A stretch of DNA of 64,000 nucleotides, from assembly GCA_016490735.1 (NCBI GenBank), contig JAEMWC010000107.1:943501-1007500 (forward strand). The letters run 5' to 3'. Source of the stretch: Pachyseris speciosa. Lineage: Eukaryota; Cnidaria; Anthozoa; Scleractinia; Pachyseridae. Below the pieces are notes generated by a model. It worked only from the letters and a program-made list of their open reading frames with translations. It was not told the DNA's origin and did no database searches. The stretch's first letter is position 1. Every line of letters begins with the position of its first letter. Below are positions 42,346 to 54,253 of this stretch, in pieces. Made by a program: the position numbers and the translations under genes.

Positions 42346-43970
42346 TAGTATTGTGGCAACTTAGAACAATTTAGTCTCACAGAAGACGCTATTTTGTGAA
42401 ATATGAACATTTTTGGTTAGGATATTTTAGGGTCCCAACAAAATAAAAAACTTTGTGGGTCGGTTAGGTCAGAAAGTTTAGATGGTGTTTCCATTTTCAA
42501 TTTTGCCGGCAATCATATTTGAACGTTATGGCTATCCAGAAATAAAAAAGAGCCAAAAAGAGCCAGAAATCAGTTTGCGATACGCCCCAAATATGATTGA
42601 AATGAAGTCTTAAAATCCTTTTGTACTTTATAATTTCAGAATTTCTTACCTTATTAAAGTATAAATTAGAAGATTCCTCGCCTCAGTTTGTTGTCTGGCT
42701 GTCCGTACCAGTGATGAATGATTTTTTAGGCCTAAGCGTAGTTTTATATTGAGCATTCATGACTACCAAACATTAATATTATAGAATGGAATATTAAGTT
42801 AAAATAGTTAATGCTTCATATTAGAACCAAGTGATTCTAAAATTCTTTGAATAAATCTGTATTAGTTAGTAATTAAGTGGAATATATAGGTGCATCCTGG
42901 GCACTTAGTACGTCTTGATCGCTCTCTACCTAGTATCAACCATGGGAGTTGCCCTCCAGAGTAGGCCGACTTTTAAACCAACACAAAACAGCTTAAGCAC
43001 GCAGCCTGTCCTCCATAAGGCCTCCAATAAATTATAAATCGCGGTTTCATTTAAGTCGTATCGGATGGCAACAGAGCACATACAACTCCCTCCAGGTTGC
43101 TCGTTAGTTTACTGGTTTTAGCTTTTGTGGTGTAATCCTTCTGTTCCCCAGTTCCTGCTCCCCAGTCCCTTCGATAGGTTCCTGATTTTAGCTTCGGTGG
43201 TCTACCCCTTCTGTTCCTCAGTCACTTCCAATTCGGAGCGATCAATCTCGTATTGACTCCGATCAATAAACCCATTGACAGCTTCAAATTACTCAAATTT
43301 ACTTTATCCTTGCTCTACTTCGCCGGGGTGTCCAACCTCATTTTGTTTCTCTAGTGTCGTGTATATAACGCTCGTGTAACGTCGATTGGAGTTTCAAGTC
43401 CAGGAGTCCTTTGCCAAAAACTCTCGAATAGATTTTCCGCTCCAACAAGTATTTTTAGTGTTCGAACCCAAGGGACTGATACACTCTCTTTTTTTATGTA
43501 TATAAGAACGTCTTATCTTCGAGCTGAGGCTGAACCGAGCTTGAAACGTTCTTAACATGCATATGTTCTTTTTAAGTGCATATGTTCTTTTTAAGTGGCA
43601 TCAGTAGAATATCTGAAAACTGGTGTAGTTTTAATCACTCTTTCAGAATGACTAGCAAATATATCCCGAGCTCTATAAATTTGTAAAGCTGTTTTAACAT
43701 GTATATCTACAATGTTTAAACAAAGGTAATGTAATTGGGCAGAAAGTGAGTCATGTTGTTACTTATGTAGCCCGATTCAAAAACGAGTGTAGAAAATAAA
43801 AATGCTTTTAGCTCTTAGTCTCAGCTCTCGATCTCATCATAAGTGCGTAAGAACAGATGAGAGCTACGACTTTCAGGTGCGTGGGCCAAGTGCTACGTGG
43901 TCAGGAATGATAATTAAGGCAATAACCGCATCAGCAAGCGCGAACTAAAAGTTGAAAGATGCAAATGTTT
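42346..43970. other. Intergenic, no gene seen
   Basis: About 1.6 kb. 42890-43400 contains a TATATAGG, CCAATAAATT and CAATAAACCC signals that could suggest a solo LTR, but I found no TG...CA boundaries with a target duplication. No coding exon recognised. Confidence 0.4.
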
Positions 43971-43977
43971 TATTTGT

Positions 43978-44097
43978 CACACGCATGCTCGCCTTTTGGC
44001 CTGTTTTATTGCACAATGGACTTCAAGCAAGAATGCCCACACGCATGCTCGCCATTTGGCCTGTTTTATTGCACAATGGACTTCAAGCAAGAATGCC
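43978..44097 (+). repeat. Exact-length 60-bp tandem duplication
   Basis: CACACGCATGCTCGCCTTTT through CAAGAATGCC repeats immediately with one change (CCTTTTGG versus CCATTTGG). The unit is 60 bp, so a small open frame across it is duplicated in frame. Confidence 0.92.
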
Positions 44098-44199
44098 CGG
44101 CCGGGCGCACAAATAATTTTTCGCAGTCGCCCGAGTTCACCCAAACGTTAGTCGCCTCAGAGTCCGCTAGAGCACAGCCTATTTTTTACTGAAATAAAG

Positions 44200-46260
44200 T
44201 TGAAAGTTGAAAGTTGAAGACTTGACTGGATATAGGCAAAAGTGTCTGTATGGGGCAGCACATCACTTCCAATGTGGAACCACTAGTTTTAAAAATACCC
44301 TAGGACTGAACAACCACAAAATGTCGTCCGTGGCACGCTTTTTCGTCCGTTTGTTTGTATTGTTTTTGTTTTTCTCGTTTCTATTTTGACTTCATTTGGT
44401 ATGGTAACCATCGTGGTTAATCGGTCACCAAGAAAAGGAAGAAATAAATCATAGGAAATCTGGCCTTGTTAGAAGCTTAGGGATACGGGACAGTAAAAAG
44501 GGATAAATCAATGACATAATTTCATGGGTGAGGGAATATATGTACCGCCCCTCACTTGAAACATAGTTTGCCCTGTAAATCGCTTTTAGGTCGATTATGA
44601 GCCCTATAATTCAAAGACAATTTGGTCTCTCAATTCACCTCTGTAGTCCTTGAGTGACCTGGATGTGGTGATTGGTTGCACCCAAACGCGTTCCATTCCG
44701 TTCTCATCAGCATGGTCTGTGTACTGAAAATATCTGAGTGAAGTTTATGGGGCATGCATCTAGTATGAACAATTAAGGCAATGGCAAAACTGACACTCAT
44801 GAAGTGGTCCTTTTCTACCAATATAAAAAGAATCAAGTAGGCGACTGTTAAGCGTATGTCTTCTACTAACACTCACTGAAAAAAAAAACAGTATTTTTAT
44901 GGTTTATATAACAGGTTTAAAATGGAGTCCATTCAAGTATTCAAAGCAGTTTGCCATTTAAGAATGTGTGCTTTGTATGATGTTGGCATGAAGTACAGAT
45001 ATAGCCATCTAAACAGGCCTCATTTTCGATGAGTCTAAGAGCATCCCAATAAGGAACGAATCTCTCGGTTTCCCATACGGCTCACTAAATCTCCCGGATA
45101 AAGGCGATTTGGGGTCCCGTTTCGGTGATGACATGTCATAAGCCGCAAAATGCATACACGAGCAAATCTTTCCCAGTGTCATGGCTACGCGGACCTTGCC
45201 TTGATCTTCTCTTTACAACTTCGCGCTCCACAACGTCAACTAACAGCAGTGACCGATTGTTTTAAGTAAATCGTCCGTCAAGTTTTTGAACTACAGTAGA
45301 ATTTACACAGACTGTTCGTGTAAAAAAAGGTCTAAGAATCGTGGTTTTGTTACATAGATTAGCACATTTTTCTGCACATAGGCAACACTCGTACTGTACT
45401 TCAAGTCGCATGCCCTTTGTTTTAGAAGTACAGTACAACTTAACACGGACTGGAAATGCGCCAATACAGGGCATTTGGTGTTTTGTTACAATGAGTTTTG
45501 AATGTATCTTCACTTTTCAACAAGCATTTTGCTCTATAGAGTCAATAAATCACGTTGAATGCCATTTCTACTCAATTTACATTGTACCTCTATTAAACGG
45601 CCGACCTCTGTTAAGCGGCCACTTCTCAAACTCCCTAGGGTGGCCGCTTAATAGAGGTCGCACTGTGATGCGTTCTTGTCATCGTTGCCGTTGGAGAGGG
45701 GCTGAATGGGGGGGGGGGGGGGGGGGAAGGACGGTAGTGGGGAGGTGTGCTTTTCATAGCTTTTGTTGTGGTTGTGGATGGGTAAATCGTGGCACTTGGG
45801 GCCCCAAAAAAATTTCCAGATTTCATATCTCCAGGTTGAGGTGGGTGTTGATAAGGCAACAGAAACAAGGCCGAGGAATGCATTTTTTATGTAGTACAAA
45901 TGGACCGAATAGAGCGTATATGAACGTTCTTAAAAACAGGAGAGGTGCAAATGTTGCTTGTATGCATGGCTGAAGACTTTTGCTTAAAAACACTAATTCC
46001 CGATAAATTAAGGCCATAGCCCAGAGTCCCATAGCCTCATATCAGACTCTCAGGAACATACAGCTTGTTGAGTGGAAACATCACACATTTCGTCCTCGCT
46101 GCCACCTTTGTGGCAAGTGTTCTATAAGATTTTTAACGCGAAAGCTCGCTTTCTTCCTGATATGGAGCAAATCCTCTGAATCCTTCGCGGTATCACCCCA
46201 GGTTGTTGGGTAAACTGCTTGTGTCATTGTCTCCCATAATCCCCTGCGCATAATATAGCA
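44200..46260. other. Intergenic before GLOD4: small hairpins and a poly-G run
   Basis: Visible: stem GTACTGTACTTC/GAAGTACAGTAC (about 45392-45434); stem GACCTCTGTTAAGCGGCCA (45603-45621) with TGGCCGCTTAATAGAGGTC (45641-45659); and a run of about 17 G near 45709-45726. No coding exon is supported; the 210-codon frame at 45341-45973 runs straight through these low-complexity and hairpin sequences. Confidence 0.5.
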
Positions 46261-46269
46261 TTGAATGTC

Positions 46270-46312
46270 ACGCACGTCACGCAACATATTTTATGTGAGG
46301 AAAGAAGGAAAA
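46270..46312 (+). promoter_or_regulatory. GLOD4 immediate upstream region with TCACGCAAC motif
   Basis: TCACGCAAC at 46277-46285 lies 28 bases before the GLOD4 start codon, preceded by the related GTCACGCACG. The same 9-mer occurs twice in the FMO/SHPK divergent promoter. Whether it is in the promoter or in the 5' UTR is not determinable from sequence. Confidence 0.45.
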
Positions 46313-49300
46313 ATGTCTCTCCGAAGGGCTCTTCATTTTGTTTTCAAGATTGGAAATAGAAACGAAACCATGAAGTTCTATCGTGAAATTCTTGGTATGA
46401 AGGTAAGAGATAATAATTAATCGTTTTGAGCACGTTGACATAGCTAGTCCTGGACAGGTTTTAACATTTAAAAAACTTATGTAAGCTTAAGCTTATGTTG
46501 CCTAAGCTTATGTTGCTCTGCGGTAAATTAGTCTTAAATTTAAGCTTAAATAACCTTAGGTGTCTTCCTCAAACGTGCATTTTGGATTTTAGTTCTTTAA
46601 ACAACTTCTAAACCACTCATGCATAAGAAGACAGAAACTGATATACAAACAGAATTAAATATTATATGTGATTATATCCTCTCAAAACATTAATTCCCAG
46701 TGGTATCAATCACTGAAAGTAAGAAATAGTTTAATAAATAAAATTAACAATCTTAAGTAAAATAGTAATTAATGAATTGCTTTTGGAAATCGATAACAAT
46801 CAAAGCCTTTAAGTTGAGTATAAATTTTTGTTCAGTAATTACTAAGGAACAGGCCATTAGAAAAAACTGGAGAAGGTGATAATTCCCAAAAAAAATTAAT
46901 GCAAGGGAAACTTGTCTAAAAGAAATTCCTGCAAGTGGTGGTACCTAAAAAATGTGGTATATTTTCCTTTTGTTTTTTTGCTCGTTCTTTTTCTCCTTCA
47001 CCAAAGATAAGTAGAATTAAATAAAATGAAACAAAACACAGATAAAATAAAAGTAAAAATGTGTATTAAGACTTAGTTGCAATTATCTATACTATAATAA
47101 TGTAAAATAATCCTTTGGATATTTTTAGATTGAAATTGTGTTTATTAATTATAACGAACAGAAGTAACGAACATGTAAAAGTTTATATGTATTTTAAGTA
47201 TTGTAGCTAATAATTATTGTACTCCAGTTTTTTAAGTAACGTACCGTATAATTTGTAATTGTAAGCAGTGCAGGTGTAGAGTTGTGAACTGTTATGTAGG
47301 TAACAGTATGTAGTATTGTATGTATGTATGGTGTTGCAAAATGATAATAAAAAAGAAAAAAAAAGACATTCATGGAGAGGAAAAAAAATCCTGCAGACAA
47401 GTGGCCTTCAAAAAACATTCATGCACCAAACCCCCCCCCCCCCCCCCCCCCCCTCCCCTGCTCTGGATTTTTGTAATGGTCTGACCCTAATTATTACTGA
47501 TTTTTGTTGAACTCCAAAGTCTTCAGCTGCATTTTGAGTTTTCTTGGTCTGATGTACATTCATGCAGCGTTCTGTTGTTAACTATAGATTATGCATAGAA
47601 AGTTGTTCTAAGTCATCAGATGGGATCAGACAGCTTACTTTAATTTCATAAAATCTGGTAAGCTGGTGTTAGATGAACCCTTTGCCAGTGATTTGCTCTG
47701 GACATTTGTCTGATTACTATTCTGTATTTCCTTTTTAGGTTTTGCGTCATGAAGAATTTGAAGAGGGATGTAAAGCATCATGTAATGGGTGAGTATATAA
47801 ATTACAATAATTTTATTGATACTGTGGATTTCATACTTTTCCTACAATACAAATGTTCTTGTCCCCTTTGCTGACAAAGTTTTTCTAATGATCGTGTTGT
47901 TATTTTTGCTTGAGTTTCTGGGCATCTGCCAAACATGGTCACTCTCTGAATTATTAATTTTCCATGTGTCACTGTTCAATTTTGTAATCTTTTTTTTAAA
48001 GACCTTATGATGGTAAATGGAGTAAAACTATGGCTGGGTTTGGATCTGAGGATGACCACTTTGTTGTTGAATTGACGTACAACTATGGCATCAAAGAATA
48101 TCAACTGGGAAACGACTTTCAGGTACTGGAAATTTCAAAACAACTATGTTTTTTCTATTCACTAAATTTAAAATGCCTAAATGACACTGTTGTTTTAGTA
48201 AATGAATTCAAAATGTTCTCTGCAAGTTCATCATTGGTGTAACTTTGTGGTATTATTTTCTGTAGGGTCTTACAGTTCACTCTAAGGCTGCTGTCGCTGA
48301 TGCAAAACGGCACAATTACCCCATCACAGAAGAAGAAGATGGTTGCATCACAGTCAATGCTCCTGGTGGCTATAAATTTACACTGGTCGATCAGGATGTT
48401 TCCAGAGGTAACTCAAATGATTAGCTTATATTGCATTTCCTTGAATAAGTACCCACGCTCTAATAAGTGAGCTTTGACTAAATCAGTCTGATTATTTATT
48501 TTGTTTTGCTTATTTTGTCTTTTCGATTTTTATGCTATAAATTAAACTACAGGAAGGAAAGCAGTTGTAAAACCAAAAACAAATGTGAACTACAAAATAT
48601 ATAGACAATGGGTTATTAGGTAAATGTCAATCCACTCTATACACCACTAGATGTGAAGGATATTGAGGGTGATAATACACGTGTAAAATATTAATGAATT
48701 ATTCATTTTATGCTGGCAAGACCAAGAACGTTTTATTCAGTTAATTAATGAACTTTCTTGTAATCCTTATTGAACAATTCAGTGCCTTTCATTTGATTAT
48801 GCAACTTGATGGGGAAACAACACTTAAAGGGTTTATGTCATGGGGTATTTTTCTGTCTTGGACCAAAATTTGGGTTGAATCAAGACTACAAGCATTTTTA
48901 TTCACTCCAACAGAAAAATATTAATTTTTAAGTTAATTCTTGAAAGAAAAACCAAGTGTGATCGGTTTATAATGGCTCTTATCAGAAAAACAGTGGCCTG
49001 CTTTTTTCAAGTTGCAATCTGTTTCCATCCTGACAATCCATTTCCAAGTGCCCTTATTTATAGTTTCACTGCACTAGTAGAGCAGTTTTAAACAAAAGAA
49101 GTGTTATTTTGGATTTCAAATCTTTACAAACATCTCTTGTGGCTCTTTAATTAATGCTGAAATTTGTGACATAGTCCCTTTAAAATAAAAGATTCCCAGA
49201 AAATTCATATTGGTTAGCACTGTATCTCAAAAAGCTCTTTTCACCATTGAAGTGATTGATATTACCGGTATTCTCTTCCCAGACCCTGTAACAAAAGTCG

Positions 49301-50476
49301 CCCTTGGAGTTTCAAACCTCACCAATTCTGTAGACTATTGGCAGAACTTGCTGGGAATGACTGTATTTGAACAGACAGACACGAAAGCATTATTGGGCTA
49401 TGATACAGAAAAGTGCAAGCTTGAATTGATTCATCTTGGACACCCAGTGGATCATGCTACAGCATTTGGACGAATTGCATTCTCATGTCCACGCAATCAG
49501 TTACCAGCCATTGAAAGTAAAATCAAAGAAGCTGGCCACACGATACTGACTCCTCTTGTCAGTTTAGATACACCAGGAAAGGCGACAGTGGAAGTTGTCA
49601 TCTTAGCTGATCCGGTAACAAAACCTTTTCATTCACAGTTTTCTTCTTCAAACTGATTGTGTATGGATTCCTTGTGTTGCTAGTGAAAATTGCAAGGTGG
49701 CAGCGTTAAGGCTGCACCTGCGATGTACATTTAATAGTATATAAAAAAAGAATATGTCCGGTCACTTGACAACGTTGTTCATGGACTTTGCTCTTTTATG
49801 GAAGCATGTCATCCTTACATTTGAGATTTCAAAGAGAAGCCAAGTAAAAAGTATTGGTGCATGGATAAAATTCCTCCTATCCTATCCTTTCCGAAAACGG
49901 CTCAGGGGCTATGATTTCTTAATTGCGAATCTTTTAGGTCACGTTTCAGTTACGAAAATCCGAGTGCACTCTCTAATCGACGCCGAAAGGCCAAGGCGAA
50001 TTACCCTCCACCGAACAGATATCCACCGAAACTTGTCGTTGGGTGCCCCTGAATATTGAGCTAAAACTTAGCTGTTTTAATGTCACTTTTTAGTCAGTAC
50101 TTGAAATAATGCTTTATCTTATAAAATGATGAAACTTTTGTCAGCAATGTGTGTTTTTGTTAGCTCCTTTATATTCACTTATTTCTTGCTTCAAATCAAA
50201 GAAATGTTTATATGTGCCATTTTAGGACGGGCATGAGATTTGTTTCGTCGGCGATGAAGCTTTCAGAGAATTGTCCAAAGTTGATCCAGAAGGAGACAAG
50301 CTTCTGGATAAGGTGAGTACAGCCTCCGACTTTATTTCCCCAATAGAACGACTTTTGACAGTCTTATTCTTTACAAACCTGTTTGTTTCTTTGTTCATTT
50401 CGTTTAGGCTATGGCTGAAGATAAAAGCGATGAGTGGTTTTCCAAAGTTGGCTCACGAAAAAAGTGGACGTTATGA
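46313..50476 (+). CDS. GLOD4: Glyoxalase domain-containing protein 4, seven exons
   Basis: A member of the vicinal oxygen chelate (glyoxalase/dioxygenase) fold; in animals GLOD4 is a mitochondrial or cytosolic protein whose substrate is not well settled. Exons: 46313-46402, 47739-47788, 48002-48122, 48266-48407, 49283-49614, 50226-50312, 50408-50476; all introns GT-AG and phases consistent, giving 296 codons plus stop, close to the human 298-residue form. Visible: [20 protein letters not shown] at the start, [20 protein letters not shown] across exons 1-2, [29 protein letters not shown] (VOC domain 1, about 5-130); then [42 protein letters not shown] and [18 protein letters not shown] (VOC domain 2). 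The gene looks intact. Introns are short to moderate; intron 1 holds a poly-C run. Confidence 0.97.
47429..47452 (+). repeat. Poly-C homopolymer in GLOD4 intron 1
   Basis: An uninterrupted run of about 22 C, followed by CCTCCCCTGC. Homopolymers this long often carry assembly length errors. Confidence 0.9.
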
Positions 50477-50763
50477 GAGTGTTTAAGTAAAGTGCTTAAC
50501 TTGTAAATGTATGTCTTAAAGCCAATAGTCGTCAGCAGTGGCTGGGTTTATTCTCAGCCGTGTCAGCGCAAAGTAGTCACTGCATGATTCTCAGGTAGAA
50601 AACGCCTCTGAGGTTTTTGGTACCCAGAACATAATGAGTAAAATGCCAATGAAGAGATGATTCCCGCAGACCGTGCGGTAGATAAGAGGCCTTTTTACAA
50701 TTGCCATTCGACTACAAGCACCAAAATCTTTTCTGTTTTGCTTTTTTTCTGAAAAACATTTAG

Positions 50764-50809
50764 GACTTCAACGGGGTTAGAACCCGTGACCTCGCGATAC
50801 CGGTGCGAT

Positions 50810-50835
<26 letters not shown>
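50764..50835 (-). tRNA. tRNA-like, GGT (Thr-type) loop, head of a repeat, copy 1
   Basis: 72 nt folding as a cloverleaf on the minus strand: acceptor GGCTTCA/TGAAGTC, D arm GCTC/GAGC, anticodon arm TCGCA-CCGGTAT-CGCGA, T arm ACGGG-TTCTAAC-CCCGT. The base before the anticodon is C instead of the near-universal U33 and one anticodon-stem pair is A-C. Three copies share long flanks, so a SINE-type repeat is more likely than a functional tRNA. Confidence 0.55.
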
Positions 50836-50840
<5 letters not shown>

Positions 50841-51015
50841 TGTTGGGAGCAGGTCAATTATGGGTTCATATGTTCCCGTGAAAGAAATGAGTGTGAGTGA
50901 TATATGAAATGAATCATATATGAACTGCGGAAATAAAATCAAATAAAGAATGATCCTCGCAGTTGTGAACGCAATTTATGCAATTTCGAAAAGAAGCCTG
51001 GAAAAAAAAATACAG

Positions 51016-51061
51016 GATTTCAACGGGGTTTGAACCTGTGACCTCGTGATACCGGTGCGAT

Positions 51062-51087
<26 letters not shown>
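51016..51087 (-). tRNA. tRNA-like, GGT loop, head of a repeat, copy 2
   Basis: Same 72-nt structure and orientation as copy 1, with acceptor GGCTTCA/TGAAATC. The flanking sequence to about 51200 (GGGAGCAGGTCAATTGTGGG, GAATGATGTATATGAAATGA) matches the region downstream of copy 1 (50845-50960), so the two form a direct tandem of about 252 bp. Confidence 0.55.
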
Positions 51088-51102
<15 letters not shown>

Positions 51103-51209
51103 AGGTCAATTGTGGGTTCGTATCTTCCCGTGATAGAGAAGAGTGTGAATGATGTATATGAAATGAATCATGTATGAACTGCGGAGATGAAATGAAATCA
51201 AATGTCAAT

Positions 51210-51281
51210 GGCTTCATAGGTCAGTTGGTTAGAGCATCGCACCGGTATCGCGAGGTCACAGGTTCAAACCCCCTTGAAATC
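51210..51281 (+). tRNA. tRNA-like, GGT loop, head of a repeat, inverted copy 3
   Basis: Plus-strand copy of the same 72-nt structure (D arm changed to GGTC/GAGC). Its right flank TTCAGGCTTCTTTTCGCAAT, GATCATTCTTCATTTGATTT and CCGCAGTTCATATATGATTC is the reverse complement of the sequence between copies 1 and 2. Copies 2 and 3 therefore form a large inverted repeat. Confidence 0.55.
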
Positions 51282-51419
51282 CTGCATTTTTTTTTTCAGG
51301 CTTCTTTTCGCAATTGCATAAATTGCGTTCACAATTGCGAGGATCATTCTTCATTTGATTTCATTTCCGCAGTTCATATATGATTCATTACATATACATC
51401 ATTCACAAATTTAAATAAG

Positions 51420-52770
51420 AAAGAAAAAATAAACTGGATTTGGTAATTGTAGTAACATGGCGCCATAGTGTGAAAGGCATATTTCAGATATTTTATGTCA
51501 GAAGTAAAGCTTCGTTGCGGAAAGCACTTGTGACTGTTTCCTCAAGAAAACCATAACAAAGCTCTCTAAAATAAATACGTTCTGAACCCGAGTGAGATGG
51601 AGGGGGACTGGCTTATTTGTCCACACCCTCAGGAATTTGCCACGCAAAGAAAATGCTTATGCCCGGAGATTGACTTGGGGTGGGGTGGGAGGGGGGCAGA
51701 ATGCTACTGGCATTTACTAACGCATTTGATAACACGTTTGACACCAATAAACTAAACGGTGTTACATGCGTTTAGTGAGAGGACTGTTAGCCATTAAACA
51801 GAGTAAAGGTAAGAATGTCCCGTATATGAGAAACTTGTCCGTATTTAAACCTTGGTTTCCAAAGGGTTTCTTGGCTAATGCATGTCTCATTTTCACTGAG
51901 CCTTCTTAACTCTTGTCAGTTCGGTAACCAACTTTCAAAAAAGAGATCTTGAGTTAGTCACGAACACTGATCAACAATAAGTAAACAACAGTAAAATAAG
52001 GTAAAGCTTTATTCCTTTTGGCCATACAAATGAATGAAGATAAAGTTAGTCGGCTACAACATTACACGGGAGTTGTTAAAATGGCTACCAAACAAATGAA
52101 TATTTATAACCTACAGTTAAAAATAACACCTTAACAAGGTTCAGTGTAACTCGTACACTAAATTATACGGCCGAATATAACGACAGTTACGCGGCAACGC
52201 CCCCTATGCGACATTGAGCGCGGAAGGACTTATGCAGATTATGGTAATATGACCAGCTAAATGTTAGATACGGGGAAAAAATATATTGCCACACCGTCAA
52301 ACCCCAGGCGTGGTCAAATCCGGTTGTTACCAAATTGGCATACTAAATTGGAGAGTAAGAGGCGAAAAGTATGTTTTTATTGCTCGGGACAGGAACTGAG
52401 AACCAATGGCGCTGACAAAGGGAGAGCACGTTTTTCGAAGAAACCGGCCGATATCATCAGTCATCAAATGATGCTGTTTGTTTTTCTGTGCAATTTGCTT
52501 TTAATTACATCCTAAAGAAGTTCGCTACAACTAAAGTAAGCTAACGTTCGTCTGTTTATTTCTTGGTTATATTTGTTGTGTAACTGCAGAGAGTACTACA
52601 AACTGTACCAATAGCTGTTAGGTAAAGCACAGTTTTGACATAACTCCATAGCATACAAATAATACGAGCCAACAAAACAGCCTCTCATAGATACTTGCAG
52701 ATATCAAGATACAACTGATAAAAATATTCAAATGTATGCTGTTCGGTCACGTGTGCTCTTTTGGATTCAC
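51420..52770. other. TRAF gene 3' flank and intergenic sequence
   Basis: No coding exon seen. TTTATT near 52555 is a possible minus-strand AATAAA, about 220 bp past the TRAF stop. At 52006-52025, GGTAAAGCTTTATTCCTTTT reads in minus sense AATAAAGCTTTACC, a pattern common in LTR or LINE ends; no boundary or duplication could be fixed. Confidence 0.4.
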
Positions 52771-52773
52771 AAC

Positions 52774-53343
52774 TTAGCTAGGTAAATCGACTAATTGGAC
52801 TTGAATAAACAAAGTATCGTCTACTATGAAGCGCCTCTTCCTAAGATCATTGTGCGATATGACTTTATTGTAAAGAACGCCTGGGTTTCCCGCTGTCACA
52901 GGCCTCGAGAGACATTGTTCAAAACCAGAATTTGAGACTCTAAGGCAAAAAACCACGTCTTGCCTGTCATATGATTTTTCTTGTTGATCTATCAACGTAA
53001 ACTTAAATGATTTATCTAAAGGCCATCGCAATATGGCATCATATTCACCTTTTACTACTCTAATTCCTAATGATAGGTGAGTATTAATTCCCTCCTCAAT
53101 GCCATTTGGATACATGCGTAACTTAAAACTATAGCCGTAGTCTCCTCCCAAGGAGAATGGAAAACTTTCTATCTCAGCCTGCTCTTCCGTCTTTGCTCTT
53201 CTAAAAGCTTCGTTAAAGTTGGTGATCTTCCATGTGTACACCTCATTTCGCTTATTTTCAACAGCAGCTAACTTTAGACAAGCTAAGTCAAGATGGTGTC
53301 TCATCGTGGATTCAAGATGGGATTCAACATCTCTTCGCTGTAC
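52774..53343 (-). CDS. TRAF-type protein, terminal exon: zinc-finger end plus MATH domain
   Basis: Acceptor CTTATAG just before 53343; 189 residues and a TAG/TGA-type stop at 52776-52774. It opens with VQRRDVESHLESTMRHHLDL, the sequence that in TRAF proteins closes the last TRAF-type zinc finger and leads to the MATH domain. The MATH (TRAF-C) domain follows: VYTWKITNF, then FPFSLGGDYGYSFKLRMYPN, HLSLGIRVVKGEYD, LRWPLDKSFKFTLIDQQ, and the end FIVDDTLFIQVQL. MATH domains bind receptor tails or trimerise. Phase 0 at the start joins cleanly to the exon ending at 58396. The nearest named relatives by eye are TRAF4/TRAF6-like proteins; cnidarians have many such paralogues, so no symbol is given. 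Confidence 0.88.
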   Translation of the reverse strand, partial: VQRRDVESHLESTMRHHLDLACLKLAAVENKRNEVYTWKITNFNEAFRRAKTEEQAEIESFPFSLGGDYGYSFKLRMYPNGIEEGINTHLSLGIRVVKGEYDAILRWPLDKSFKFTLIDQQEKSYDRQDVVFCLRVSNSGFEQCLSRPVTAGNPGVLYNKVISHNDLRKRRFIVDDTLFIQVQLVDLPS

Positions 53344-54114
53344 CTATAAGAAAAAATTTGTTAAAGTAATCAATAGTTCTTAAAGGGTTCACCCATTACT
53401 TTCGTATTGTATTCTGTCGATACCTAAAACACTGTCAAAACCGTTTCCGTCTCCCCAAAACTCCGGAGCTGGCGCCCTTCTCCACCATCATTACTTTGAA
53501 AGTGTTTCCGAAACAAAGATGAAAAAACAATGGAGAACTGTTTGTGTGTTATGTGTATATGTTTTGTTTAGTTCTGATTTTGTGTTTGAATTTATTATAA
53601 ACTCTTTCAAATCACCAATGAAAAAGGTTATAAAACAAGCCACCTTCACCGCCGACTTCGTACTTGTGGACATCTGACCAGTAATAAACTCTGCTTAGAG
53701 ATGTCATTATTCCCAGGGCGGAGATAAAGGAGGACGTGAGGCTTTTTTCGGGATGGATATGGGAGCTTTGTGGACAGTTTTTGGGTGGTTAAAATTTACT
53801 TGGAAAGTGCGCTAGCGGTGTCTTGGACTCTCTTGATCTTTTACTGCTTTAAATTTATTCATCCCGTCTTTTGCTGTTTCTCTTTTTTTTCTGGGATTGT
53901 ATCATTACTTAGTTTTTCCACTTCTTCCTCCGAGACATCGCAAAACCGAGCAGCCATTCTTTTTGTTTTTGTTCAAAATCCGCACGGCCTTTTTCGCTAC
54001 TCATGCACTGTCTATCACTGGATAGGTAGTGATCGTAGGATTCGTGATAGTATGTGAGTGGATTTATACTAATGTCATCTATATTTATGTATAACTGTGT
54101 ATATTTTCCTTAGC

Positions 54115-54253
54115 TAATTTTAATAATTCAAATGTATTTTCTTTTCTTTTCTTTTCTTTTTTTTTTGGAATTACGGTTATTGTAAAGCGCCATTGAGCTC
54201 ATGGAAATGGCGCTATATAAATTCTTGGATTATGATTATGATTATGATTATTA
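54115..54253 (+). mobile_element. LINE/SINE 3' tail with hairpin and GATTAT repeat
   Basis: TGTAAAGCGCCATTGAGCTC, then AAATGGCGCTATATAAATTC: the AGCGCCAT (54186-54193) / ATGGCGCT (54207-54214) stem before an ATTATG microsatellite is a widespread 3' tail of invertebrate LINEs and their SINE partners. A TTTTC-rich tract precedes it. Inside the large TRAF intron. Confidence 0.65.

Noticed and set aside
42890..43400. Possible solo LTR (TATA-like and AATAAA-like signals)
   Set aside because: No TG...CA termini with a target duplication could be located.
45341..45973. 210-codon plus-strand frame upstream of GLOD4
   Set aside because: Runs through hairpins and a poly-G tract (Gly run); composition and lack of motif argue against a gene.
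52261..52515. 84-codon plus-strand frame
   Set aside because: No recognisable motif and it lies in the 3' flank of the opposite-strand TRAF gene.
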